Below, piece after piece: positions 10,653 through 17,893 of a DNA stretch of 17,893 nucleotides. Both the position numbers and the translations under genes were made by a program. The DNA is from Syntrophomonadaceae bacterium (GTDB lineage Bacteria; Bacillota_D; Dethiobacteria; DTU022): assembly GCA_003551865.1 (NCBI GenBank), contig PUNU01000229.1, positions 1 to 17,893 on the forward strand. The letters are read 5' to 3'. Positions within the stretch are counted from its first letter, which is position 1; each line of letters opens with the position of its first letter. The notes under the pieces are model-generated. The model was not told where the DNA came from. It saw nothing but the letters and a program-made list of their open reading frames with translations, and made no database searches.

Positions 10653-10672
10653 AAGATACTGCGGGGCGGAAG
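10636..10672. promoter_or_regulatory. inverted repeat around the dnaK -35, possible operator
   Basis: CTTCCGCC at 10636-10643 and its exact complement GGCGGAAG at 10665-10672, separated by 21 nt. The candidate -35 hexamer lies between the arms. No T-run follows on the minus strand, so it does not look like the terminator of the upstream rubredoxin-like gene. A dimeric regulator binding site is possible. Confidence 0.35.
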
Positions 10673-10680
10673 TGAACCTA

Positions 10681-11043
10681 TCAATCCATCAAGCCGTCGC
10701 TGGCCACCTTGGCCCAGATACACTCGTTGGCGTGGCCGGTCAGCTCTTCTTTAATCCTTTCCCGGATGTTTTCGATGTCTTTCCGGGTTTGTCCAAAAAT
10801 ATCGTTGCATATGTCATCCATGTTTAAATCGATGCCTTCTTCGGCAATCTTGTCGATTGCGTCGAGGTGTTCACCGATCTTCACGTACTTTTCCCTGACA
10901 GCCAGGGCGTCACGCATCATTTCCGCTTCTTCTTCGTCCAGCAGTTCAAAATACTCTTTCGGGTAGCCGCATTTGGGGCAAATATCAGGTGGTTCTTCTC
11001 CTTCGTGCAGGTAACCGCAAATTTCACAACGCCACATTTTCAT
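10681..11043 (-). CDS. rubredoxin-like domain protein
   Basis: A 120-aa protein. The N-terminus is a rubredoxin-like metal site: C6-x2-C9 (CEICGYLHEGEEPP) and C22-x2-C25 (CPKCGYPKEYFELL). This closely resembles the C-terminal rubredoxin module of rubrerythrins but is placed first. The rest (about 35-108) is a charged helical region without the EXXH ligands of a diiron rubrerythrin, so it is not a rubrerythrin. Extra cysteines occur at 79 and 108. It binds Fe or Zn and could be an electron donor in an oxidative-stress chain, or a zinc ribbon with a regulatory role; neither is shown. ATG 11043 has GGGAGCG upstream; a second in-frame ATG at 11037 would shorten it by 2 residues. It lies between vapC and dnaK on the same strand. 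Confidence 0.75.
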   Translation of the reverse strand: MKMWRCEICGYLHEGEEPPDICPKCGYPKEYFELLDEEEAEMMRDALAVREKYVKIGEHLDAIDKIAEEGIDLNMDDICNDIFGQTRKDIENIRERIKEELTGHANECIWAKVASDGLMD

Positions 11044-11118
11044 TTAAAAACGCTCCCTTCACATTTTTTGTTCGGTCTTTACCCGGATATTTGGGCTTCT
11101 TCCATTTTTACTGCTTTA

Positions 11119-11592
11119 TTATCCCGACTGCCGCTTTCTGCTATCCGGATCTTGAGCTGTTGCATTGATACAAAGTTTAATACTTTCTCCCCGCGAGGCT
11201 CTGGCCAATTCCCGGTCCAGTGTCAGGATCATCAGCTCGGGAAATTCCTGCTGCAGCGTTTTGGCTGTAGCAAGATGCCATAAACCTGTGCCTCCGAGCG
11301 GCCATTTGTAGGCCAGTTTCTTTAAAGTCAGAGTATCTGGGACAATGTTCAACCTGCTCCATGGTCCGGACTCAAGCAGCTCAAACAGCGAATCGCCGAG
11401 CATTTCCGACAGCAGGCGCTCCCGGCGGGCACGGCTGATGATTGTAAATACTTCCGCAATGGTCAGGGTGGTGAGAAGGTGAACACCTTTCTGCCGGGCC
11501 TTTTCTATTACCACATCGCTGTGCTCGTCTTTAAAAAGATAAGACAAAAGCGCACTTGAATCCCAGTAAACAACGGCAAGTTTATTTTTCAT
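11119..11592 (-). CDS. vapC: PIN-domain toxin, VapC-like
   Basis: A 157-aa PIN-domain protein, the endoribonuclease partner of a type II toxin-antitoxin pair. ATG 11592 is chosen because AGGAGG lies about 9 nt upstream, and YWDSSALLSYL follows at once as in VapC proteins. The open frame upstream to 11685 overlaps the antitoxin. Acidic PIN residues visible: D11 (WDSSALL), E47 (IAEVF) and D126 (LTLDREL). The third conserved acid, normally the D of DALHLATA, appears as Gly103 in GLWHLATA. Activity may therefore be reduced, or another residue may supply the ligand. It overlaps the antitoxin gene by 11 nt, typical for such pairs. Confidence 0.8.
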   Translation of the reverse strand: MKNKLAVVYWDSSALLSYLFKDEHSDVVIEKARQKGVHLLTTLTIAEVFTIISRARRERLLSEMLGDSLFELLESGPWSRLNIVPDTLTLKKLAYKWPLGGTGLWHLATAKTLQQEFPELMILTLDRELARASRGESIKLCINATAQDPDSRKRQSG

Positions 11593-11881
11593 TGTCCCTT
11601 TCCTCCTGTAAAAGCCGCCTGGCATAATTCCGGGGCAGCTCCACCGGATAAGAAACCGGTTTGCCCGGGCGTGGGCATGGTTCAATCAAACCGCAGCTTT
11701 CGTAATTTTTAATTCTTTCCTCCAGGGATAGGGCTTTTCCCTCCGCCGGAATCAACCTGGCTACGGGAGTGCCCCGATCGGTGATGATAATTTCCATTCC
11801 GCTGCGCACGTCCCGGATCAATTTGCTTAAGTTAATTCTCGCTTCCCTGATTCCAATGTAGCTTTTTTTCATTTCCACCAT
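11582..11881 (-). CDS. vapB: Phd/YefM-family antitoxin
   Basis: A 99-aa antitoxin. IGIREARINLSKLIRDVRSGMEIIITDRGTPVARLIP is split here as the Phd/YefM DNA-binding core (IGIREARINLSKLIRDV) and its beta hairpin (EIIITDRGTPVARLIP). The C-terminus (about 45-99) would wrap the toxin. Start choice is uncertain. ATG 11881 has AAGG 10 nt upstream. GTG 11890 has a ribosome site that is too close, and ATG 11872 would still leave the core whole. The protein should bind the palindrome immediately upstream and repress its own operon, with the PIN toxin as co-repressor (known of the family). Confidence 0.82.
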   Translation of the reverse strand: MVEMKKSYIGIREARINLSKLIRDVRSGMEIIITDRGTPVARLIPAEGKALSLEERIKNYESCGLIEPCPRPGKPVSYPVELPRNYARRLLQEERDNEK

Positions 11882-11894
11882 TTCAACCACGCCT

Positions 11895-11919
11895 TAATGT
11901 AGTAACTGTTACTACATTA
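11895..11919. promoter_or_regulatory. 25-nt palindromic operator of the toxin-antitoxin operon
   Basis: A perfect 12-bp inverted repeat with a single central base: TAATGTAGTAAC at 11895-11906, T, then its complement at 11908-11919. It begins just after the promoter -10 and covers the expected transcription start, 14 nt before the antitoxin start. This is the expected place for Phd-type autorepression. Confidence 0.8.
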
Positions 11920-11920
11920 T

Positions 11921-11949
11921 AGTATAGGGGTTTGGTTATACCTTGTCAA
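11921..11949 (-). promoter_or_regulatory. sigma-A promoter of the toxin-antitoxin operon
   Basis: Minus-strand TTGACA (11944-11949), 17 nt, TATACT (11921-11926). The -35 is consensus and the -10 differs at one base. Transcription would start near 11914, inside the palindrome. Confidence 0.8.
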
Positions 11950-11981
11950 TACTTTTTGCGTACACAAGCACTACTTTTTTT

Positions 11982-12005
11982 ACGAGCTGTAACACGAGCT
12001 GTAAC
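11982..12005. repeat. tandem 12-mer, two copies
   Basis: ACGAGCTGTAAC occurs twice head to tail, at 11982-11993 and 11994-12005, in the 149-nt gap between the divergent antitoxin and sufC genes. It could be a regulator half-site pair or simple slippage. Confidence 0.5.
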
Positions 12006-12048
12006 AGACCGGGTGGACGCCGGAAGGAATAAGGGTGAAATTGGCGAA

Positions 12049-12077
12049 TTACTAAAGCAAACAAAGTGATCTATATT
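12049..12077 (+). promoter_or_regulatory. weak candidate promoter of the sufC-sufB pair
   Basis: TTACTA (12049-12054), 17 nt, TATATT (12072-12077). The -10 is good and the -35 poor. The start would fall near 12084, leaving only a very short leader before AAGGGAG (12084-12090), so the real promoter may be elsewhere. Confidence 0.25.
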
Positions 12078-12098
12078 TTGCAGAAGGGAGCATTTTAA

Positions 12099-12848
12099 TT
12101 GCTTAAACTTGATGATATACGCTTGGAGATCGAAGCCAACGAGCGGAAAGTGGAAGTTTTGCATAATATAAACCTGGAGTTTGAAGCGGGAAAAATCTAC
12201 GTATTGACCGGCCCCAACGGCAGCGGGAAATCCTCAGTAGCCCGGGTGGCCATGGGCATTTACCAGCCAAGTGAAGGCAGGGTGATCTATAACGGGGAAG
12301 ACATTACTTCCCTCGGGGTTTCCGACAGGGCTCGGGCGGGCATCGGTTACGCTTTTCAGCATCCGCCGCGATTTAAGGGGATGCCGGTTAAAGACATGCT
12401 CGAGTATGCCTTTAAATACTCCGATGGATATGACTGCCAGGTTTTACGCGACATCGGCCTTTGCCCGGAGGAATACCTGGGGCGCACCCTGGACAACAGC
12501 CTTTCAGGAGGTGAAATCAAGCGGATTGAAATCGCCACCTTGCTGGCCCAGGATCCGAAGGTGCGCATGTTTGACGAGCCGGAAGCGGGCATCGACCTGT
12601 GGAGCTTTGAGCAGTTGATCGACGTGATCGGGGCCAGCCACCGCGAAGATACCACGACGGTAGTTATTTCCCACCAGGAGAAAATTTTAAACATGGCAGA
12701 TGAGATTATCCTTATTGAAAGCGGCACCGTAAGCATGTGCGGAGACCGTGAAACGATCTGGCCTAAAATTAAAGAAAGCGCCCTCTGTGGCTGCCGGCAG
12801 AGCTGTCGCTTGGAAGAGGAGGGAATTTATGCTGACTGCCCTCGATAA
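12099..12848 (+). CDS. sufC: SufC/SmsC-like ABC ATPase for Fe-S cluster assembly
   Basis: A 249-aa cytoplasmic ABC ATPase that drives conformational change of the SufB-type scaffold during Fe-S assembly. The start is TTG 12099, with AAGGGAG 8 nt upstream. Visible motifs: Walker A GPNGSGKSS (38-46), Q-loop YAFQHPP (Q87), signature LSGGE (135-139), Walker B VRMFDEPEAGID (D159, E160) and H-loop SH (H192). The Sms/Suf-type sequence GYAFQHPPRFKGM separates it from transport ATPases. No transmembrane partner is present; the next gene, overlapping by 20 nt, is a SufB homologue. Unusually, the C-terminus has four cysteines (230, 232, 236, 247; CGCRQSC then C), which could hold a metal or cluster. There is no sufD, sufS or sufU in view. 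Confidence 0.88.
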   Translation: MLKLDDIRLEIEANERKVEVLHNINLEFEAGKIYVLTGPNGSGKSSVARVAMGIYQPSEGRVIYNGEDITSLGVSDRARAGIGYAFQHPPRFKGMPVKDMLEYAFKYSDGYDCQVLRDIGLCPEEYLGRTLDNSLSGGEIKRIEIATLLAQDPKVRMFDEPEAGIDLWSFEQLIDVIGASHREDTTTVVISHQEKILNMADEIILIESGTVSMCGDRETIWPKIKESALCGCRQSCRLEEEGIYADCPR

Positions 12849-13746
12849 AAAACTGCTGGAAGAAATCGCCGATCTGCACGGCGACCCTCCGGGGGCATTT
12901 AATATTCGCAAGGACGGCCAGGGAGTCCAGCGTCGTTCCCTGGAGGGGATCGAGATAAATCCAAAGAGCGATCAACCGGGCATAGACGTGATCGTTTCTG
13001 CCGGCAAAGAAGGCACGGTCCATATCCCGGTGATCCTGACCCAAACCGAACTGTCGGACCTGGTCTACAATACCATCGATATTGGCCCCGAGGCCAGCAT
13101 CACCCTGGTGGCCGGGTGCGGCATTCACAACCCGGGTTCCGGAAGCGCCCGCCATGACGGGGTCCATGAAATTATTGTCCGCCGGGGAGCGCACCTGGTC
13201 TATACTGAAAAACATTTCGCCGAGGGCGAAGGCGGAGGTAAAAGAGTGCTTAACCCGAAAACTGTGCTCACCGTTGAAGAGGGAGGATATGCCGAGCTGG
13301 AGCTGGTCCAGATCCGCGGGGTAGACGACACCTCCAGGATTACCGAGGCCGAGGTCAAAGCGGGCGGTCGCCTGGTGATGTATGAGCGCCTGCTGACGGA
13401 CGGCGAGCAGACGGCTACTTCCGATGTTCTGGTTAAACTGGTGGGCGAAGAGAGCACCGCCCGGATTATCTCCCGCTCCGTGGCCCAGGAGCGCTCAAGG
13501 CAGGCCTTTTATCCGCGCCTCATTGCTTATGGACCGGGCCGGGGGCATGTCGAGTGTGATTCGATCATTATGGATCAGGCGGTGGTGCGTTCGGTGCCGG
13601 AAATCTGGGCTGAAAATGCCGACGCAGAGCTGGTCCACGAGGCGGCAATCGGGAAAATTGCCGGTGAGCAGCTGATCAAGCTAATGGCCCTGGGATTGAG
13701 CGAAGAAGAGGCCGAAGAAGCGATTATCAGCGGCTTCCTCAAGTAA
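12829..13746 (+). CDS. sufB: SufB/SmsB-like Fe-S cluster scaffold
   Basis: A 305-aa SufBD-family protein, shorter than SufB (about 470-495 aa) and SufD (about 420 aa). ATG 12829 is preceded by GAGGAGGG; an in-frame extension to 12748 lies inside sufC and is rejected. The beta-helix core and the C-terminal segment are clear: HVECDSIIMD, then VHEAAIGKIAGEQLIKLMALGL. Cys243, His270 and Glu271 align with E. coli SufB C405, H433 and E434, residues needed for cluster building, with one residue less between them. Both halves of the active interface would come from a homodimer. With sufC this makes a two-component SmsCB-like system, regarded as an ancestral minimal SUF of archaea and strict anaerobes. 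Confidence 0.87.
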   Translation: MLTALDKKLLEEIADLHGDPPGAFNIRKDGQGVQRRSLEGIEINPKSDQPGIDVIVSAGKEGTVHIPVILTQTELSDLVYNTIDIGPEASITLVAGCGIHNPGSGSARHDGVHEIIVRRGAHLVYTEKHFAEGEGGGKRVLNPKTVLTVEEGGYAELELVQIRGVDDTSRITEAEVKAGGRLVMYERLLTDGEQTATSDVLVKLVGEESTARIISRSVAQERSRQAFYPRLIAYGPGRGHVECDSIIMDQAVVRSVPEIWAENADAELVHEAAIGKIAGEQLIKLMALGLSEEEAEEAIISGFLK

Positions 13747-13828
13747 AAAGCGGCAGTTTGGCTCAGCACTATCTTTTTATAAAGCAACTACTCGCCTATT
13801 GTCCTTGTTGAATGAAAAGCGGCGCCAC

Positions 13829-13905
13829 GGGGACGGATCGAACGTCCCCACTAATCTGGGTTCTGACCTCTGACTTCTATTATGGGAGACGGTGGAACCG
13901 TCCCC
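13829..13905. repeat. pair of REP-like GGGGAC/GTCCCC palindromes
   Basis: Two palindromes lie in the 220-nt gap after sufB. The first is GGGGACG (13829-13835), a 7-nt loop and CGTCCCC (13843-13849). The second is GACGGT (13888-13893), GGA, ACCGTC (13897-13902), extended to CCC at 13903-13905 with a bulged A on the left arm. Similar GGGGACGGT...GTCCCC hairpins are dispersed in many clostridial genomes (from memory). The rest of the gap shows nothing else convincing. Confidence 0.6.
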
Positions 13906-13966
13906 TGTGGTTAGCGGGTTAGGCCTTAGCAGTTACTATATAAAATAAACAGCAGGGGGGTTGCTT

Positions 13967-14932
13967 TTGGGCGTTATCACTCTTTCACACGAGTTTGGCT
14001 GCGGCGGCGATGCCATTGCCCGTTTTGTGGCCGAGAAAACCGGGTTTCTGCTGGTCAACAAAGATACAATAGCCCGGGGGCTCGAGGAACACGGTGTGGA
14101 TATGCCAAACGACAGGTTGGAAGACTTAATTGAAGATGAAGAAAATGAACAGCCTCTCAGGCAGTATATCGAGGCGATGCACGAATACATCTATGACCTG
14201 GCTATCCGCAACGACCTGGTAATTTTGGGCCGGGGAGGTTCAATTCTTTTCCGCGATTACCCTCCGGCCCTGCATGTTAGATTGATTGCCCAGTTTAACC
14301 GGCGTTTACAGAGGGTAATAAAGCTCTATGATTTAAATGCGGAGACAGCGGTTAAACTGATCAAAGAGCAGGACCGAAAAAAAAGGCGGTATTACCGCCG
14401 CGTGTTCGATATTAACTGGAACAATCTGCGCGACTACAACCTTGTCATCAATACGGAACTGATGGGCCTGGAAGATGTCGCCGACATCATTATCGGCGCT
14501 TATCGCATCCATGCCGAGCCGCAGGAAGTAAAAGACGGGCCCGGCAGTGTCGAAATTGAAGAATGGGTTTTTGAAGATGCGGCGGAGGCCGAAAAGGAAG
14601 AATTTATGCATCCGAGCGAGGAAGAATTTGCCCGCATGCTCGATTTTTATCGGATCTGCTGGGAATACGAACCGCGGACCTTCCTTTTGGAGTGGGACAG
14701 CGAAGGCAATGTGCTTGAGGCTTTCTCGCCCGATTTTTACCTGCCTGATCAGGATCTCTTTATCGAGCTGACCACCCAGAAACCGAAGCAGGCCTGGAAG
14801 AAAAACCAGAAGATCAGGCGGATGAAAGATCTGTACCCGGACGTTAATGTCCGCTTGATCGACAAAAAGGGCTTTGAGAGTCTGCTTAAAAAGCACAGCA
14901 TTGACCGGAATGACAAGGGAGAAGAGACTTGA
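13967..14932 (+). CDS. cytidylate-kinase-like protein with C-terminal PD-(D/E)XK-like domain
   Basis: A 321-aa two-part protein. The start is TTG 13967, with AGGGGGG ending 6 nt upstream; TTG 13961 touches the ribosome site and is less likely. Residues 1-185 resemble the cytidylate-kinase-like family (Cytidylate_kin2): GVITLSHEFGCGGDAIARFVAEKTG in place of a standard P-loop, LVILGRGGSILFRDYP (84-99), and an Arg-rich lid (KKRRYYRRVF, 138-147). Residues about 186-213 are an acidic linker. Residues 214-310 contain SPDFYLP (254-260) and LFIELTTQK (264-272), a PD-x10-E-L-T pattern like restriction-type nuclease folds, with the usual Lys of ExK replaced by Thr269 and Lys272 nearby. Its role is unknown. 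It overlaps hpt by 4 nt (TTGA), so a link to nucleotide or nucleic-acid salvage is possible. Confidence 0.75.
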   Translation: MGVITLSHEFGCGGDAIARFVAEKTGFLLVNKDTIARGLEEHGVDMPNDRLEDLIEDEENEQPLRQYIEAMHEYIYDLAIRNDLVILGRGGSILFRDYPPALHVRLIAQFNRRLQRVIKLYDLNAETAVKLIKEQDRKKRRYYRRVFDINWNNLRDYNLVINTELMGLEDVADIIIGAYRIHAEPQEVKDGPGSVEIEEWVFEDAAEAEKEEFMHPSEEEFARMLDFYRICWEYEPRTFLLEWDSEGNVLEAFSPDFYLPDQDLFIELTTQKPKQAWKKNQKIRRMKDLYPDVNVRLIDKKGFESLLKKHSIDRNDKGEET

Positions 14933-15483
14933 GCGAGAAGAAGCCTTACGAAACTGACGAGTTAAAAATTCTTTTTAACAGAGAAGAGATCGAGGAAAAA
15001 ATTACCGGGCTGGGTAAAGCCATTTCCCGGGATTATGCCGGCGAGGAGCTGATTATGGTCGGGGTCCTGCGCGGCAGTATCTATTTCCTGGTTGATCTGA
15101 CCCGCAGGATGCATATTCCTTTTGCCATTGATTTTATCAGTGTTTCGCAATACACCGAGCAGGTCAATCAAACCGGGGTGGTGCGCATTACCAAGGACCT
15201 CGATTTAAGCATTGCCGGCCGGCATGTGCTCGTTGTTGAAGATATTGTCGACACCGGCCTGAGCCTGGGCTACCTTTTACGCAACCTGAAAACCAGGAAC
15301 CCGGCGAGCCTCAAGGTCTGCACCCTGATCAATGTGGAAGCACGCCGCATTGTCGAAGTGCCCGTCGATTACAAGGGTTTTGACATCCCTAACATATTTG
15401 TCGTCGGCTACGGCCTGGACTACAATGAACAGTACCGCAACCTGCAGTTTATAGCCGAGTTCGATCGGCCCCACCAGCAATGA
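14929..15483 (+). CDS. hpt: hypoxanthine(-guanine) phosphoribosyltransferase
   Basis: A 184-aa purine salvage enzyme that converts hypoxanthine or guanine plus PRPP to IMP or GMP in the cytoplasm. TTG 14929 overlaps the upstream stop (TTGA) and follows AAGGGAG by about 7 nt. Signatures: VGVLRGSIYFLVDL (44-57), the PRPP-binding loop LVVEDIVDTGLSL (101-113), and NIFVVGYGLDYNEQYRNLQFIA near the C-terminus (given here as NIFVVGYGLDY and NEQYRNL). Length is normal. In many Firmicutes hpt lies between tilS and ftsH; here it is coupled to the kinase-nuclease fusion gene. It converges with the structured RNA gene whose 3' end lies 17 nt past the stop. Confidence 0.95.
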   Translation: MSEKKPYETDELKILFNREEIEEKITGLGKAISRDYAGEELIMVGVLRGSIYFLVDLTRRMHIPFAIDFISVSQYTEQVNQTGVVRITKDLDLSIAGRHVLVVEDIVDTGLSLGYLLRNLKTRNPASLKVCTLINVEARRIVEVPVDYKGFDIPNIFVVGYGLDYNEQYRNLQFIAEFDRPHQQ

Positions 15484-15500
15484 AAAAAGTACATAAATAA

Positions 15501-15812
15501 ACCAGGCTCCAACAGACCTTCGGCTTACCTCCAGGACCTTTCTCCCCGACCCTCTGCGGTCGCTCTTGCTGCCCCTACAGACAGCTTTTTGCGGCCTCCG
15601 GCCGGTTAGTCAAGATCCTGTGCTGTGGTTTTCCGGCGCTTCCCGGTTCAGGCCTGGTTTTACCCTTGCCCGACCTTTCCGCTACCGTTCCTTACAGCTG
15701 CCCGTCTCTCTTGGATACTGCCGGCTTCCGATCCAGGCTTGCACCTTTTTCTTTCACCGGTTCTCCCTTCGAAACGGACCCGGTTCACCTTTTCAGTCTC
15801 TCGGAACCTGGT
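15501..15812 (-). ncRNA. candidate free-standing structured RNA, about 312 nt, class not recognised
   Basis: The 532-nt gap between hpt and atpD holds no credible gene, but the minus strand looks like an RNA gene. A near-perfect promoter points into it. The predicted 5' end ACCAGGUUCC (15812-15803) pairs fully with GGAGCCUGGU (15510-15501). After one G-G mismatch the helix continues with AGACU (15799-15795) against GGUCU (15518-15514). Inside are hairpins such as CGGCC-GGA-GGCCG (15592-15604), CGACC-N6-GGUCG (15547-15562), UGGAUCGG-AAG-CCG with a bulge then AUCCA (15712-15735) and CCGG-N6-CCGG (15633-15646). Loops are purine-rich (GGAAA, GAAAA) on this strand only. A U-rich tail (UUAUUUAU, then UUUUUU at 15488-15483) follows. 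It lacks the conserved cores of RNase P RNA, tmRNA and SRP RNA and is longer than Firmicutes 6S RNA. Confidence 0.6.
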
Positions 15813-15818
15813 AGACTT

Positions 15819-15847
15819 ATAATAGCATGGGCCGGCAGACTTGTCAA
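15819..15847 (-). promoter_or_regulatory. sigma-A promoter of the candidate structured RNA
   Basis: Minus-strand TTGACA (15842-15847), exactly 17 nt, TATTAT (15819-15824). The -35 is consensus and the -10 differs at one base. The expected start near 15812 coincides with the first base of the closing helix. Confidence 0.75.
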
Positions 15848-15904
15848 TAGTTATTTTAATATTTTATAAAAAAAAATTTTTGGATCAATTTACCTTTGCA
15901 GTAA

Positions 15905-17494
<1,590 letters not shown>

Positions 17495-17643
17495 AAAGTA
17501 AAGCGGTAAACCTGCTCTAGAGCGGCCGGTTCTTTTGCCATTTCCCCGGGTGATAAAATCGTTCAAACCAAAGCCGGTTTCGCTTAAGACTGACCGCCCT
17601 TCCCCGGCTGGGAGAAAAAAAGCAAAAGGGAGCGCAGCTGCCG

Positions 17644-17893
17644 ATGAAGCTTAAAATACTGCTTCCGGCAAAAGTTCTGCTGGAAGAGGAAGTGGAAAAA
17701 GTAAATGCCGAAGCGGAAGACGGCTATTTTACCCTTCTGCCTCGCCATATTGATTTTGTAGCAGCCCTGGTCCCCGGCATCTTCACCTACCTTACTTCCG
17801 GAGGGGAAGAGCGCTACCTGGCCCTTGATGAAGGAATCCTGGTTAAGCAGGGCGGACTGGTTTACGTTTCGGCGTCGCGGGCAGTGAGCGGAG
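17644..17893 (+). CDS. atpC: F1 ATPase subunit epsilon, N-ATPase type (3' end outside window)
   Basis: The first 83 residues of an epsilon subunit, which couples the central stalk and can inhibit hydrolysis. ATG 17644 follows AAGGGAG by about 11 nt. The sequence MKLKILLPAKVLLEEEVEKV, then FTLLPRHIDFVAALVPG (29-45) and LALDEGILVKQGGLVYVSA (59-77), is the epsilon beta-sandwich; LLPRHIDFVA matches the N-ATPase version, where standard epsilon has ILPGHAPLVA. It lies 149 nt after atpD, a wide gap for this operon. The gap holds a weak AAACC-N6-GGTTT hairpin (about 17566-17581) and no ORF. Confidence 0.88.
   Translation, partial: MKLKILLPAKVLLEEEVEKVNAEAEDGYFTLLPRHIDFVAALVPGIFTYLTSGGEERYLALDEGILVKQGGLVYVSASRAVSG

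Noticed and set aside
10584..10680. CIRCE or HspR (HAIR) operator upstream of dnaK
   Set aside because: Neither TTAGCACTC/GAGTGCTAA nor CTTGAGT/ACTCAAG arms are present; only the unrelated CTTCCGCC repeat is seen.
15501..15812. RNase P RNA, tmRNA, SRP RNA or 6S RNA as the identity of the structured RNA
   Set aside because: No GAGGAAAGUCC or ACAGAA core, no tRNA-like CCA end, no GGAAGGAAGCAGC SRP loop, and too long for 6S RNA. A diverged member cannot be excluded without covariance models.
15566..15869. Three overlapping plus-strand reading frames of 65-82 aa in the hpt-atpD gap
   Set aside because: They overlap in all three frames, lack ribosome sites and have Phe/Leu/Pro/Arg-rich sequence without recognisable motifs. 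They are the complement of the candidate structured RNA.

Overview
The window looks like chromosome from an anaerobic, low-redox member of the Firmicutes (Clostridia sensu lato). The evidence is strong AGGAGG-type ribosome sites, frequent GTG/TTG starts, near-consensus sigma-A promoters, a two-gene SufC/SufB-type Fe-S assembly pair, an iron-sulfur flavoprotein, a rubredoxin-like protein, an acyl-CoA dehydrogenase with an FMN-binding partner, and an N-ATPase-type (probably Na+-translocating) F-ATPase beta subunit. Genus cannot be read from the sequence, and I ran no searches or composition counts.

Layout, left to right. (1) 1-2001 (+): the 3' end of an FMN-binding-domain protein followed 35 nt later by a 565-aa acyl-CoA dehydrogenase family protein. 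(2) 2196-3819: a membrane-anchored NodB-type polysaccharide deacetylase (-), divergent from an iron-sulfur flavoprotein (+). (3) 3816-4003: a small non-coding element with perfect 12-bp terminal inverted repeats and an internal hairpin (MITE-like). (4) 10583-4019 (-): a chaperone operon dnaK-grpE-dnaJ-cbpM-clpB. This order is not the usual Firmicutes hrcA-grpE-dnaK-dnaJ. The DnaJ has half a zinc-finger domain and the DnaK carries the N-terminal insert that most Gram-positive DnaKs lack. No CIRCE site is visible; instead an inverted repeat straddles a candidate dnaK promoter. (5) 11890-10681 (-): a VapBC-like toxin-antitoxin pair with a 25-nt palindromic operator on a near-perfect promoter, then a rubredoxin-like protein. 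(6) 12099-13746 (+): overlapping SufC-like and SufB-like genes, a minimal SUF (SmsCB-like) system. (7) 13829-13905: REP-like GGGGAC palindromes. (8) 13967-15483 (+): a cytidylate-kinase-like protein fused to a PD-(D/E)XK-like domain, overlapping hpt. (9) 15501-15812 (-): the most unusual region, a probable free-standing structured RNA of about 312 nt. It has its own TTGACA-N17-TATTAT promoter, and its 5' and 3' ends pair into a long closing helix. I could not match it to a known RNA class. (10) 16016-end (+): atpD then atpC (cut by the window edge), the first two genes of an N-ATPase-type operon.

Functional picture: mostly housekeeping (proteostasis, Fe-S biogenesis, purine salvage, energy coupling) with small accessory elements in the gaps. 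The best candidates for something undescribed are the RNA at 15501-15812, the kinase-nuclease fusion, and the unconventional chaperone operon with its candidate operator.
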